This document shows, one piece after another, positions 33,609 to 41,814 of a DNA stretch of 64,000 bases. A program made the position numbers and the translations under genes. The stretch is from assembly GCF_010686655.1 (NCBI RefSeq), contig NZ_JAAGVY010000016.1, positions 20,970-84,969 on the forward strand, written 5' to 3'. This DNA is from Cryomorpha ignava. Lineage in GTDB: Bacteria; Bacteroidota; Bacteroidia; Flavobacteriales_D; Cryomorphaceae. The notes below the pieces were generated by a model. That model saw only the letters and a program-made list of their open reading frames with translations. It was not told where the DNA came from and did no database searches. Within the stretch, counting starts at the first letter, position 1. Each line of letters opens with the position of its first letter.

Positions 33609-34146
33609 ACAGAAAGACATCTTCATGTTCTGAAAACAACACAGGAGAATCCACTTCGTCTAATGGTTTTACATTTTTCATATTGCAGGTAACATTTAAA
33701 TCAGATAATTACACGTTTGTGACTTATCTATAGATGCAACACGTTCTCGCAGGGTCGATACCCTGCAAAGCTTACATAAGTCTGTTTTCGTAGTGAAGAA
33801 ACCGAGCTTAATGACAATGTGACGAGAAACCGGAAAAAAATGCCCACGCTCCGCAGGGTATCAACCCTGCGGCTAAACTTTCAAACGAAAGTTATTTTAA
33901 ATAATTACATATCAATTATTTACACTTTTTGTGACTTATTTATCTAAAGATGTAATTCGTTCTCGCAGGGTCGATACCCTGCAAAGCTTACATGAGTCTG
34001 TTTTCGTAGTGAAGAAACTGAGCTTAATTACAATGTGACGAGAAAACGAAAAAAACATCTCCAGGCCAAAGGTTTGGCGATGGAATATGAATGGTCGCCG
34101 AGCTTAGCCCGAAAAAATATTCGTGCATTAGTGGCTATTATTCAAA
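33604..34146. other. Gene-free interval carrying tandem dispersed repeats
   Basis: About 540 bases between the IS982 element and the permease gene. It holds two direct copies of a roughly 216-bp unit (listed separately) with several small hairpins. A short peptide frame (MKNVKPLDEV ...) before the IS on the minus strand is too short to call. Confidence 0.5.
33706..34050. repeat. Tandem direct repeats, period about 216 bp
   Basis: Copy A (about 33706-33916) and copy B (about 33925-34050) share TTTGTGACTTAT, the hairpin GCAGGGTCGATACCCTGC (near 33749 and 33965), AAAGCTTACAT, GTCTGTTTTCGTAGTGAAG and ACAATGTGACGAGAAA. The start of each copy is offset by 216 bases. Copy A also contains the hairpin CCGCAGGG-TATCAA-CCCTGCGG (33851-33872) found in the 31.1-kb copy. 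Confidence 0.75.
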
Positions 34147-35361
34147 CTAAACATTCGAATACCGTCGCGTAAAAACTTGAACAGGAACAAGAGAAGAGAT
34201 CAATCCGCAAACAAGCACAAGCGCAAAAATGGCAAGTAGATCGGGAGAATTAATCTCAACCGGATAATATTCCACAAGCCCTCCTTCAAGCCTTATAAGG
34301 CCATAATTTCGCTGTAGATAAACGAACAAAAACCCGAGGCCGATGCCAAAGGATGCTCCTACAAGGTTTATTAAAGCCCCTTCTATAAAAAATATCTGCT
34401 TGATTAATCCAGTTGAGGCACCCATCCCCGAAAGGATGCCGATATCATTTCGTTTTTCATTAATGAGCAAGGTGAGTGCTGCGATAATATTAAATGTGGC
34501 GATGAGCATGATAAAGCCCATTATCAGAAAAGTAGCCCATTTTTCAGTACGGTTTGTCTTGTAAACCAGACCATTTTTCTGCTGCCGGGTTTCCACTCTG
34601 TAATTTGCACCAAGCAGAGCCTGTAATTCGTCCTGCACCTTATCAGCATTGGCATTTGGCAATAGCCGTAACTCTAATGTCGAGTATTCATTGTTGTATC
34701 TTAAAAGATCGCTGGCATAATTGAAGGGAACGATTACATAATCTGAATCAAAATCAATATTAATTGAGAAAATTCCGGCAACAGGAATACTCCGGCGGTT
34801 GAGCGCACTCTCCATATTTTGGCGCAGGTTCATACCGCGAATCACAGCTGAAAGTTGTAGAGGATTAAAAATCTGCTCAAACATTCGGAGATTCAAGTCA
34901 TACTTCACGCCGACGCCAATAAGCGCAGCAGCTGTATTTTCAATTTCGAGACTTGCTACACCATCTATCACCATAGAGTCCATACCAGCTTCTATCAAAA
35001 ATCCGGGCTCCACTCCTTTTAACTTTACAATGCGCTGCTTGCCGTCGTATTGGGCAAAGACCCTTTCTTCAATTACCCGCGAACAGGATTTTACACCGAC
35101 GATTGATTCAATTGAAGCACAGTTAATACTATCGGCTTTTATTACTTTATCTGTAAGTGGGAGAATGGAGATATCGGCATCAAAATAGCTGTACCGCTCA
35201 TCTATCAAAGTATCTATTCCATTAAAAGCAGATAGAATTACAACCATTGCCATGGTAACCAGTGCCACTACAAGCATGCAAATCATGCTCATTATGGAGA
35301 TAATTGAAAGGGTATTTTTCGAAAGAAGATACCTTCTGGCAATGAAGTAACTAACGTTCAA
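34147..35361 (-). CDS. LolC/LolE-like FtsX-family ABC transporter permease
   Basis: 404 residues. The best start is TTG at 35361 (NVSYFIARRYLLSKNTLSIISIMSM), 4 bp after the rbfA stop; an upstream in-frame ATG at 35466 lies inside rbfA and adds an unrelated tail. An N-terminal span (MICMLVVALVTMAMVVILSAFNG) is followed by a large MacB-like periplasmic domain and three C-terminal spans with FtsX features (MGFIMLIATFNIIAALTLLINEKRNDIGILSGMGAS). LolCDE-type permeases extract lipoproteins from the inner membrane. No ATPase gene is visible next to it. Confidence 0.88.
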   Translation of the reverse strand: MNVSYFIARRYLLSKNTLSIISIMSMICMLVVALVTMAMVVILSAFNGIDTLIDERYSYFDADISILPLTDKVIKADSINCASIESIVGVKSCSRVIEERVFAQYDGKQRIVKLKGVEPGFLIEAGMDSMVIDGVASLEIENTAAALIGVGVKYDLNLRMFEQIFNPLQLSAVIRGMNLRQNMESALNRRSIPVAGIFSINIDFDSDYVIVPFNYASDLLRYNNEYSTLELRLLPNANADKVQDELQALLGANYRVETRQQKNGLVYKTNRTEKWATFLIMGFIMLIATFNIIAALTLLINEKRNDIGILSGMGASTGLIKQIFFIEGALINLVGASFGIGLGFLFVYLQRNYGLIRLEGGLVEYYPVEINSPDLLAIFALVLVCGLISSLVPVQVFTRRYSNV

Positions 35362-35365
35362 CCGG

Positions 35366-35710
35366 TTATTCTTTAAGTAAATTGTCAATTTCCTCGGCGT
35401 AGTCGAGGCTGTCGTCGAGATAGAAATATAGCTCTGGAACGATGCGCAATTGCTTCCCAACGACATTGCCCAACAAGCCGCGGATTTTAGAAGTTTTAGA
35501 GCGAATCATTTCAATAAATTCCTTTTTATCGCTCCCACTATTGGCAAAATAGCTGAGATAAGCGCGTGCCGCTCCCAAATCTGGGCTCATACGAACAACC
35601 GTAACGGTAATAAAGGCTCCACCAAAGTGAACCTTGGCATTCTGCTGAAAAATTAGGGCTAATTCTTGTTGAATAAGTTTGGCGACTTTTTCTTGTCGGA
35701 TAGAAGACAT
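35366..35710 (-). CDS. rbfA: Ribosome-binding factor A
   Basis: 114 residues, the usual size. RbfA binds the 30S subunit and helps mature the 5' end of 16S rRNA. Features include the N-terminal IRQEKVAKLIQQELALIF, FGGAFITVTVVRMSPDLGAARAYLSYF and LRIVPELYFYLDDSLDYAEEIDNLL with the KH-like fold. It lies between hflX and the permease gene, with close spacing downstream. Confidence 0.92.
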   Translation of the reverse strand: MSSIRQEKVAKLIQQELALIFQQNAKVHFGGAFITVTVVRMSPDLGAARAYLSYFANSGSDKKEFIEMIRSKTSKIRGLLGNVVGKQLRIVPELYFYLDDSLDYAEEIDNLLKE

Positions 35711-35722
35711 AGGGCTAAAATT

Positions 35723-36919
35723 TTAATAGAGAAAATTATTGTAGGGATACCGCACCTCGTGAATCTCTTTCACATGGGTGTAAATATTATCCCGCAGTTC
35801 TTCGATATTCATTTTTTTGGTGGCAGATATAAACACCACATCGGCAGCGTCTATTCGCGACATCCACGTGCGCTTTAGCTGTTCCAAAGGATCTGTGAAT
35901 ACGTCAGGATCAATATCCTGCGGATCTACAGGCTCTGGCTTGTAAGCATCTACCTTATTAAAAACCACAATGGTAGGTTTATCTTTAGAATCTATTTCGG
36001 CGAGTGTCGCATTTACGGTTTCGTAATGATCTTCAAAATTGGGATGAGAAATATCCACAATATGCATAAGGATGTCTGCCTCCCGCACCTCATCAAGGGT
36101 GCTTTTAAAAGACTCTACGAGTTGCGGCGGCAGCTTTCTGATAAAGCCAACAGTATCGCTCAATAAGAATGGGAGATTTCCAAAAACTACTTTACGCACT
36201 GTTGTGTCGAGGGTTGCAAACAGCCTGTCCTCGGCAAATACTTCCGATTTGCTGAGCAGATTCATAATGGTCGATTTTCCTGCATTGGTATATCCCACCA
36301 GGGCTACCCGCACCATGGCACCACGATTAGATCGCTGGGTATGCATTTGCTTGTCAATCTGCTTTAGCTTTTCTTTTAGCTTGCTGATTTTATTGCGGAT
36401 CATCCTACGGTCAGTTTCAATCTCTTTTTCACCCGCTCCACCACGTGTTCCCGTTCCACCGCGCTGGCGCTCAAGGTGAGTCCACATACGTGTAAGCCGC
36501 GGAAGCAAATATTGCGAGCGAGCCAGCTCCACCTGCGTTCTGGCCTGAGCCGAACGTGCGCGCAGTAAAAATATGTCGAGAATTAATAAGCTCCTGTCGT
36601 AAATTTTTCGATCAAAAAGTTTCTCCAGATTTCGCATTTGCGAAGGCGACAGATCGTCATCAAAAATAAGTACGTCTATTTCATTATCCTTTACATAATT
36701 GAGAATCTCTTCGGCTTTACCTTTTCCGATAAAGGTTTTGCCATCAGGCAAATCCATTTTTTGGGTAAACGATTTTACTGAAGCAATTCCGGCGGTTTCA
36801 GCAAGAAATGCCAACTCGTCAAGATAATCATCTACCTGGTCTACAGTTTCATCGCGTGTAATTAACCCTATAAGAACTGCCCTTTCCTGTATGGTGGAAG
36901 TTTCAATATTTTCTGCCAT
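35723..36919 (-). CDS. hflX: Ribosome-associated GTPase HflX
   Basis: 398 residues. HflX binds the 50S subunit and splits stalled or stressed ribosomes using GTP. An N-terminal HflX domain (FIGKGKAEEILNYV, LIFDDDLSPSQMRNLEK) is followed by a linker (ARTQVELARSQYLLPRLTRMW) and a GTPase with G1 GYTNAGKST, G3 DTVGFI and G4 NKVD. The gene is first in the run hflX-rbfA-permease, with 12 bp to rbfA. Confidence 0.95.
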   Translation of the reverse strand: MAENIETSTIQERAVLIGLITRDETVDQVDDYLDELAFLAETAGIASVKSFTQKMDLPDGKTFIGKGKAEEILNYVKDNEIDVLIFDDDLSPSQMRNLEKLFDRKIYDRSLLILDIFLLRARSAQARTQVELARSQYLLPRLTRMWTHLERQRGGTGTRGGAGEKEIETDRRMIRNKISKLKEKLKQIDKQMHTQRSNRGAMVRVALVGYTNAGKSTIMNLLSKSEVFAEDRLFATLDTTVRKVVFGNLPFLLSDTVGFIRKLPPQLVESFKSTLDEVREADILMHIVDISHPNFEDHYETVNATLAEIDSKDKPTIVVFNKVDAYKPEPVDPQDIDPDVFTDPLEQLKRTWMSRIDAADVVFISATKKMNIEELRDNIYTHVKEIHEVRYPYNNFLY

Positions 36920-37052
36920 TCAATATTTTAATTTACTGTAAAGATAAGCAGTTGATATTAATGTACATAAATACCAATGCAATAGAATCAAAAAGATCTA
37001 TCCAAGACGCAAATTTCGCGAACGCGAAACACTACGGAATAATATAACCCGC

Positions 37053-37502
37053 CTACATCCCGGGAAACCAAGGCCGCCCAACGATCTCTCGAAATGGCCA
37101 GGGAATACTTACAAGCGTGATAATGAACGCAATAAGAAAGTACCAAAATATCTTTTTATGCTTGGCCGTATCATTCTCCATTTTCTTAGAGCTTACCCGT
37201 CCAACAGTAACAAGTACAATAGCGATTAACATTCCCAAACTATGCTCAATGCTGTAAAAACGAATGAGTTTATCAGACATTTCTCCCAGTTGACTATGCC
37301 AGCCTTTTAAAAAATACAAAGCAAACCCCAAAACCAATTGCAGGTGGAAAGCGATAAGGGTAAGCAGCGACCAGAGGTTATCAGGTTTGGTAAATGGTTT
37401 TTTGTTACTCATTCCACCAAAACTTCTTATCAGCGCAATAACGATTGCTATGAGTGCAAACCAGCGCAGAAAATTATGTAAATGAAGTAGTCCTGTTATC
37501 AT
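37053..37502 (-). CDS. Small four-span integral membrane protein (cytochrome b-like annotation)
   Basis: 149 residues from the ATG at 37502. Four hydrophobic spans alternate with His-containing segments (HLHNFLRWFALIAI, LIAFHLQLVLGFALYFL, SIEHSLGMLIAIVLV). The layout resembles a Bacteroidota protein often called cytochrome B, with His pairs that could carry heme, but no classical b-type motif is certain. Function unknown. It is the first same-strand gene downstream of hppD and the putative barrel protein. Confidence 0.6.
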   Translation of the reverse strand: MITGLLHLHNFLRWFALIAIVIALIRSFGGMSNKKPFTKPDNLWSLLTLIAFHLQLVLGFALYFLKGWHSQLGEMSDKLIRFYSIEHSLGMLIAIVLVTVGRVSSKKMENDTAKHKKIFWYFLIAFIITLVSIPWPFREIVGRPWFPGM

Positions 37503-37608
37503 CTTAAATATTTTTTGGTAAAGGTATAAATTGCCTGAATATGGAAAATGGATTATGAACTGGTTATCCATTGCTGGAGATGGCGTGCTAACCCACTAGG
37601 AATGAACC

Positions 37609-38085
37609 TTATTTTAATACATACCTTACACTTAAGCCAATGCCCTCTCCCACAAACCACCGATCACCGGTAAAATGAAATGAAGGTTTATAGTCAATAG
37701 AAACATTGATTGGAAAATCTGGAAAGCAGTATTCAATCCCTCCAATCAAATCGGCTCCGAGATTGATGTAAGTCGTTGTGTTTTTTGCTTCAGGTGGATT
37801 TATGGTATTGTCTCTGCCATGAAAGCCTAAATGCATTCCACCACCGATATACCAGAAGGTATTTTCATTGTGAAACGCCTTCTGCGATTTTTCTATAAGC
37901 GCAGTAAATTCAACGCCACCCCATCTTATTGCTACAATACCTTCGGCAAAATACTGCGCGTTAAGTTGATGCTTATACGTAAGAAGCCCGCCATACGAAG
38001 CCCGCGACCCCACTGCCGATTTATAGCTTTGGGCAATGGCTCCGCTCAAAAAAAAGAAAGCCGCGATACACACCGCGGCTTTCAG
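37609..38085 (-). CDS. Small outer-membrane beta-barrel-like protein
   Basis: About 158 residues. The body shows barrel features (GGLLTYKHQLNAQYFAEGIVAIRWGG, YINLGADLIGGIEYCFPDFPINVSIDYKPSFHF) ending in an aromatic strand (GIGLSVRYVLK). The start is uncertain: after the hppD stop at 38099 the only good signal peptide begins KAAVCIAAFFFLSGAIAQ, preceded by a CTG (38085) with a GTG at 38073 as alternative. A longer in-frame extension overlaps hppD. No named family. Confidence 0.6.
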   Translation of the reverse strand: MKAAVCIAAFFFLSGAIAQSYKSAVGSRASYGGLLTYKHQLNAQYFAEGIVAIRWGGVEFTALIEKSQKAFHNENTFWYIGGGMHLGFHGRDNTINPPEAKNTTTYINLGADLIGGIEYCFPDFPINVSIDYKPSFHFTGDRWFVGEGIGLSVRYVLK

Positions 38086-38098
38086 AATATGTATTCGC

Positions 38099-39241
38099 TT
38101 AAAGCGTTCCGCGACTCTCCTGCTCTCTTTCAATGGCTTCAAAAAGTGCTTTAAAGTTTCCTTTCCCGAAGCTTTTCGCTCCTTTTCGCTGAATAATCTC
38201 AAAGAACATAGTAGGCCTATCGACTACCGGTTTGGTGAATATTTGCAATAAATATCCTTCGTCGTCGCGATCTATCAAGATTCCAAGTTCTTTAAGCGGC
38301 TCCAGTTCTTCGTCTATTTCACCAACCCTGTCAAGAACGGTATCGTAATAGATATCCGGAACACGCAAAAACTCAACTCCGCGGTTTCTTAAATCTATTA
38401 CTGTTTCAATAATATTATTGGTTGCTACCGCAATATGCTGAACGCCAGAATCGTGATAGAAATCGATATACTCCTCAATCTGTGATTTTTTCTTTCCTTC
38501 TGCGGGTTCATTAATCGGAAATTTAATCCTTCCATTTCCATTGCTCATTACCTTACTCATCAAGGCAGTGTATTCAGTAGAAATATCTTTATCGTCAAAA
38601 GACATAAGCTGGGCAAAACCCATAACTCGTGCATAAAATTCAACCCACTTGTTCATTTCGCCCCAGCCAACATTTCCAACCATGTGATCTACGTAACGTA
38701 AACCTGTCGGAGCTGGGTTGTAGTCGCTTTCCCACTTTCTAAATCCTGGCATAAATGGTCCGTCGTAATTTTTTCGCTCTATAAAAATGTGAACAGTCTC
38801 ACCATAGGTATGAATTCCCGAACGGATAATATGACCATGGTCATCTTCCATACGTTGTGGCTTCATATATGATTTTGCTCCGCGTTTAGTAGTTTCTTCC
38901 CAAGATTTTGTAGCATCATCTACCCAAAGCGCCACCACTTTTACACCATCTCCGTGCTTCACAATATGTTCATTAATTGGGCTGTCTGGCGTAAGCGGAG
39001 AGGTAAGAACCAATCTTATTTTATCTTGCTGAAGCACATAGCTCACCTGATCTTTATTTCCAGTTTCTAAACCCGAAAATGCCACTGATTGAAATCCGAA
39101 TGCTGTTTTATAATAATGGGCAGCCTGTTTTGCATTTCCTACATAAAGCTCCACATAGTCCGTTCCGTTAAGCGGCAGAAAATCTTCTGCATTCGGTATT
39201 ACTTTCTCCAAATTTAAGGCTTCGCCTGTTGTTGATGTCAT
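38099..39241 (-). CDS. hppD: 4-hydroxyphenylpyruvate dioxygenase
   Basis: 380 residues. It turns 4-hydroxyphenylpyruvate into homogentisate in tyrosine catabolism, using Fe(II) and O2. The two vicinal-oxygen-chelate halves are visible; iron ligands fall in YVDHMVGNV, DSGVQHIAVAT and RPTMFFEIIQR. The next pathway enzyme, homogentisate dioxygenase, is encoded 2.6 kb away on the same strand with two T9SS genes between them on the other strand. Confidence 0.95.
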   Translation of the reverse strand: MTSTTGEALNLEKVIPNAEDFLPLNGTDYVELYVGNAKQAAHYYKTAFGFQSVAFSGLETGNKDQVSYVLQQDKIRLVLTSPLTPDSPINEHIVKHGDGVKVVALWVDDATKSWEETTKRGAKSYMKPQRMEDDHGHIIRSGIHTYGETVHIFIERKNYDGPFMPGFRKWESDYNPAPTGLRYVDHMVGNVGWGEMNKWVEFYARVMGFAQLMSFDDKDISTEYTALMSKVMSNGNGRIKFPINEPAEGKKKSQIEEYIDFYHDSGVQHIAVATNNIIETVIDLRNRGVEFLRVPDIYYDTVLDRVGEIDEELEPLKELGILIDRDDEGYLLQIFTKPVVDRPTMFFEIIQRKGAKSFGKGNFKALFEAIEREQESRGTL

Positions 39242-39458
39242 AATTTATGTTTTAAAATTTTCCTTTCGGGAAATGGCGCAAGTAGCGGATATATAGCAAA
39301 TTGTAGTTATATAATCGACTCGCTTGATTCATCCCAAATCTACCCAAACCTCCCGGTTTCAGTATTATACCATAGTATTTTTCAAATATACGAAAAATGG
39401 TTGGTAGCGGCTATATAGATTCTTACCCCTAATTAACAAATTAATCGAAAACGATAGC

Positions 39459-39466
39459 TATTTTTG
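39459..39466 (+). promoter_or_regulatory. Possible -7 promoter element of the secreted gene at 39494
   Basis: TATTTTTG matches the Bacteroidota -7 consensus TAnnTTTG and lies 28 bp before the start codon. No good -33 TTTG is visible at the right distance, so the promoter is only partly supported. Confidence 0.35.
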
Positions 39467-39493
39467 ACATAGAAATCTAAAAAGCCCGTTAAA

Positions 39494-40495
39494 ATGAAAA
39501 AATCTTTATTCTTAGTCGCAATACTTATTTCTGTGGCATCATTTGCGCAAACTTCTTACACGCTATCTTCTTATACTTCGGCTTATGAAGAGCTCACCAC
39601 CCCTATTCCAGTTGAATTTCTGTTTGACGAAGATGGGCATTGGGATAATCCTTTTTTCATAATCCCATTTGGATTTGATTTTCAGATAGGGGGTGAAACG
39701 TTTAATTCATCAACTCAGTTCGGAGGTGGTGCAATGATGGGTTTTGGAAATTTTTTAAATCCGAACCTTAGCGTCATAACATTTTTTGGATTAACTGATG
39801 ATTTTGTTGATGGGTCTACTATTGAAGGGCTTGATTCATCAATTATTTCTTACCAAATAGTGGGAAGTGTGGGCGATAGAATTGCAAAAGTTCAATATGA
39901 AAATGCTGCTTTTTATGAGGAAATAGCAAGTCCAGAAGCTGCTGCTGAAAACAGAATGGACTTTCAGTTATGGTTTTACGAGCAAAATGGCATTATGGAA
40001 GTGCACTATGGCAGTTCAAATATCCCAAACCCAGACCTTGCTTTTTTTGAAAATATGGGGCCATCAGGTGTTTTGGCTGTTAACTATAATCTAGATTCAG
40101 AGACTATAGACTATGGTGCAGCAATTATTGGAAACCCTGTAGATCCTACTTTGTTTACTTTTACAATTGTTCCGGATGAGGAATTTCAAACATCCTTAGA
40201 TTCAATGCCAATTTCTGGTCAGGTGCATCGCTTAGCGCCGGCAAGTCCCAATGCGGTTTTTAATGCCAAAGCACCAGCATTTAGCATTTACCCAACAATA
40301 GCTCAAAACGAAATTTGGATAAAAAATGCGCCACAACTGAGCGCCGCTTACCGCATTTTGGACATCACCGGTAAAGAAGTGAAGGCCGGAAAAACGCAAA
40401 GTCAAAGTTCGATTAATGTTTTAAATCTGAATTCAGGCATTTATCTTATTTCAATAGACGGAATGGGCAATGCAGCTAAATTTATCAAGAAATAA
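39494..40495 (+). CDS. T9SS-sorted secreted protein (paralogue 1)
   Basis: 333 residues; signal peptide ends near VASFAQ (residue 19). The mature protein has alternating strands such as FVIPFGFDF-like IIPFGFDFQIGGETFNSS and YQIVGSVGDRIAKVQYENA. The end (IYPTIAQNEIWIKNA, RILDITGKEVKAG, NSGIYLISIDG, AAKFIKK) is a T9SS type A sorting domain. A close paralogue follows at 40616, sharing the PFGFDF-xIGGET motif, WFYEQNGIMEVHYG/WFYEANGIMEIHFG and the sorting domain. Function unknown. Confidence 0.75.
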   Translation: MKKSLFLVAILISVASFAQTSYTLSSYTSAYEELTTPIPVEFLFDEDGHWDNPFFIIPFGFDFQIGGETFNSSTQFGGGAMMGFGNFLNPNLSVITFFGLTDDFVDGSTIEGLDSSIISYQIVGSVGDRIAKVQYENAAFYEEIASPEAAAENRMDFQLWFYEQNGIMEVHYGSSNIPNPDLAFFENMGPSGVLAVNYNLDSETIDYGAAIIGNPVDPTLFTFTIVPDEEFQTSLDSMPISGQVHRLAPASPNAVFNAKAPAFSIYPTIAQNEIWIKNAPQLSAAYRILDITGKEVKAGKTQSQSSINVLNLNSGIYLISIDGMGNAAKFIKK

Positions 40496-40513
40496 CCAAA
40501 CCTTTTTCAAATC

Positions 40514-40550
40514 AAAAAAGATGATACCCTAAATGTGTATCTGCTTTTTT
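40514..40550 (+). terminator. Probable intrinsic terminator after paralogue 1
   Basis: AAAAAAG-ATGATAC (40514-40527) partly pairs with GTGTATCTGCTTTTTT (40535-40550). The stem is imperfect, but the position and A/T layout match the clear terminator behind the duplicate gene. Confidence 0.45.
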
Positions 40551-40615
40551 ATTTGCTCATTCATTTTGATTTATAATCGCAATATTATCCACTCAAACAA
40601 TGAACCTTTAGAGAA

Positions 40616-41623
40616 ATGAAAAAACCTTTACTTTTAGTTGCAATGCTTTTTGGTGTAGCGGCATTCGCACAAAACAGTTACACACTAACTACTTACACCT
40701 CAGAGTATTCTAACTTGATAGACTCAACGCCCGCCGATTTGAGCGATGAAGGTGGTGAACCATGGGACGATCCGAATTTTGTAATACCATTCGGGTTTGA
40801 CTTTGAAATTGGCGGTGAAACATATAATTCGGCCTTTCAAATAGATTATGGTGCTTTTATGGCCTTTGGTGATATTGCAAATATTGAAACTGATCAATTT
40901 CAAGTATTTGGAATCTATGACGATATAGCCGACCTGGCTGAAATTGAAGGCCAAGAACCTTCTCTTATTAACTATGTGATTGATGGCGAGCCTGGCAATA
41001 AAATCGCAAAAATTGAGTATACCAATGCCGGATTTTACGATGCGATAAATGCCGATGAGCCCGCTGTAGAAAATCTAACCAACTTTCAATTGTGGTTTTA
41101 TGAAGCGAATGGCATTATGGAAATTCATTTCGGGGAATCGAATATCCCAGATATGGATTTGGCTTATTTTCAAAATTCGGGCCCAACAATAGCCTGTGGC
41201 TTAAACTATTTGTATAATTCTGAAACTGTTGATTATGGCGCAACAGTAAAGGGCGATCCTATTAATCCTTCCCTTTTCGAATATACAGATTTGGGGGCTA
41301 CTTATGTACAAGGGACTAATAGTTTAAATGTTACGCCTGCATCTGGTCGGGTATATCGCCTTACTCCGTCCATCGAGACTGGGGTTGATGATGTTAATCT
41401 GCCAGAATTTAGTATTTACCCTACTATAGCTAAAAGTGAAATTTGGGTGAAAGATGTAAAGGTTGACAACGCTACTTACCGCATTATGGACATTACAGGT
41501 AAAGAAATACATACAGGTAAATTACAGACTAAAACCAGCATAAATGTTTCGAGTTTAAGATCAGGTTTGTATATCATTTCCATAGATGGAGTGGGCAATA
41601 CATCCAAGTTTATTAAGAATTAA
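40616..41623 (+). CDS. T9SS-sorted secreted protein (paralogue 2)
   Basis: 335 residues; signal peptide ends near VAAFAQ. It parallels paralogue 1 throughout (YTLTTYTSEYSNL, FVIPFGFDFEIGGETYNS, NKIAKIEYTNAGFYDAI, LAYFQNSGPTIA) and ends in a T9SS sorting domain (IYPTIAKSEIWVKDV, RIMDITGKEIHTG, RSGLYIISIDG, SKFIKN). The two form a tandem duplication with separate terminators and are separate transcripts. Role unknown. Confidence 0.75.
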   Translation: MKKPLLLVAMLFGVAAFAQNSYTLTTYTSEYSNLIDSTPADLSDEGGEPWDDPNFVIPFGFDFEIGGETYNSAFQIDYGAFMAFGDIANIETDQFQVFGIYDDIADLAEIEGQEPSLINYVIDGEPGNKIAKIEYTNAGFYDAINADEPAVENLTNFQLWFYEANGIMEIHFGESNIPDMDLAYFQNSGPTIACGLNYLYNSETVDYGATVKGDPINPSLFEYTDLGATYVQGTNSLNVTPASGRVYRLTPSIETGVDDVNLPEFSIYPTIAKSEIWVKDVKVDNATYRIMDITGKEIHTGKLQTKTSINVSSLRSGLYIISIDGVGNTSKFIKN

Positions 41624-41646
41624 AAGACCCTTATCAAATCAAAAAA

Positions 41647-41677
41647 GCCGTTACGCAAATTGAGTAACGGCTTTTTT
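41647..41677 (+). terminator. Intrinsic terminator after paralogue 2
   Basis: GCCGTTAC (41647-41654) pairs with GTAACGGC (41664-41671), an A run before and seven T after. Perfect 8-bp stem and 9-base loop with T tract. Confidence 0.88.
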
Positions 41678-41814
41678 AATTGTATTAAATGAACAAGGGG
41701 AAATCTTGAGGTTGCGAAATGCGACCGCAAAGAGTCCATTCCTACTAAAAAGCCAAAAGCCATCACGATTAATTCGCAATGGCTTTTCAAATCATAATTT
41801 CAAGGCTATTTAAT

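Noticed and set aside
33603..33690. Host gene interrupted by IS982 (frame MKNVKPLDEV on the minus strand)
   Set aside because: Restoring the site joins this frame to a stop after a few codons, so no gene is rebuilt.
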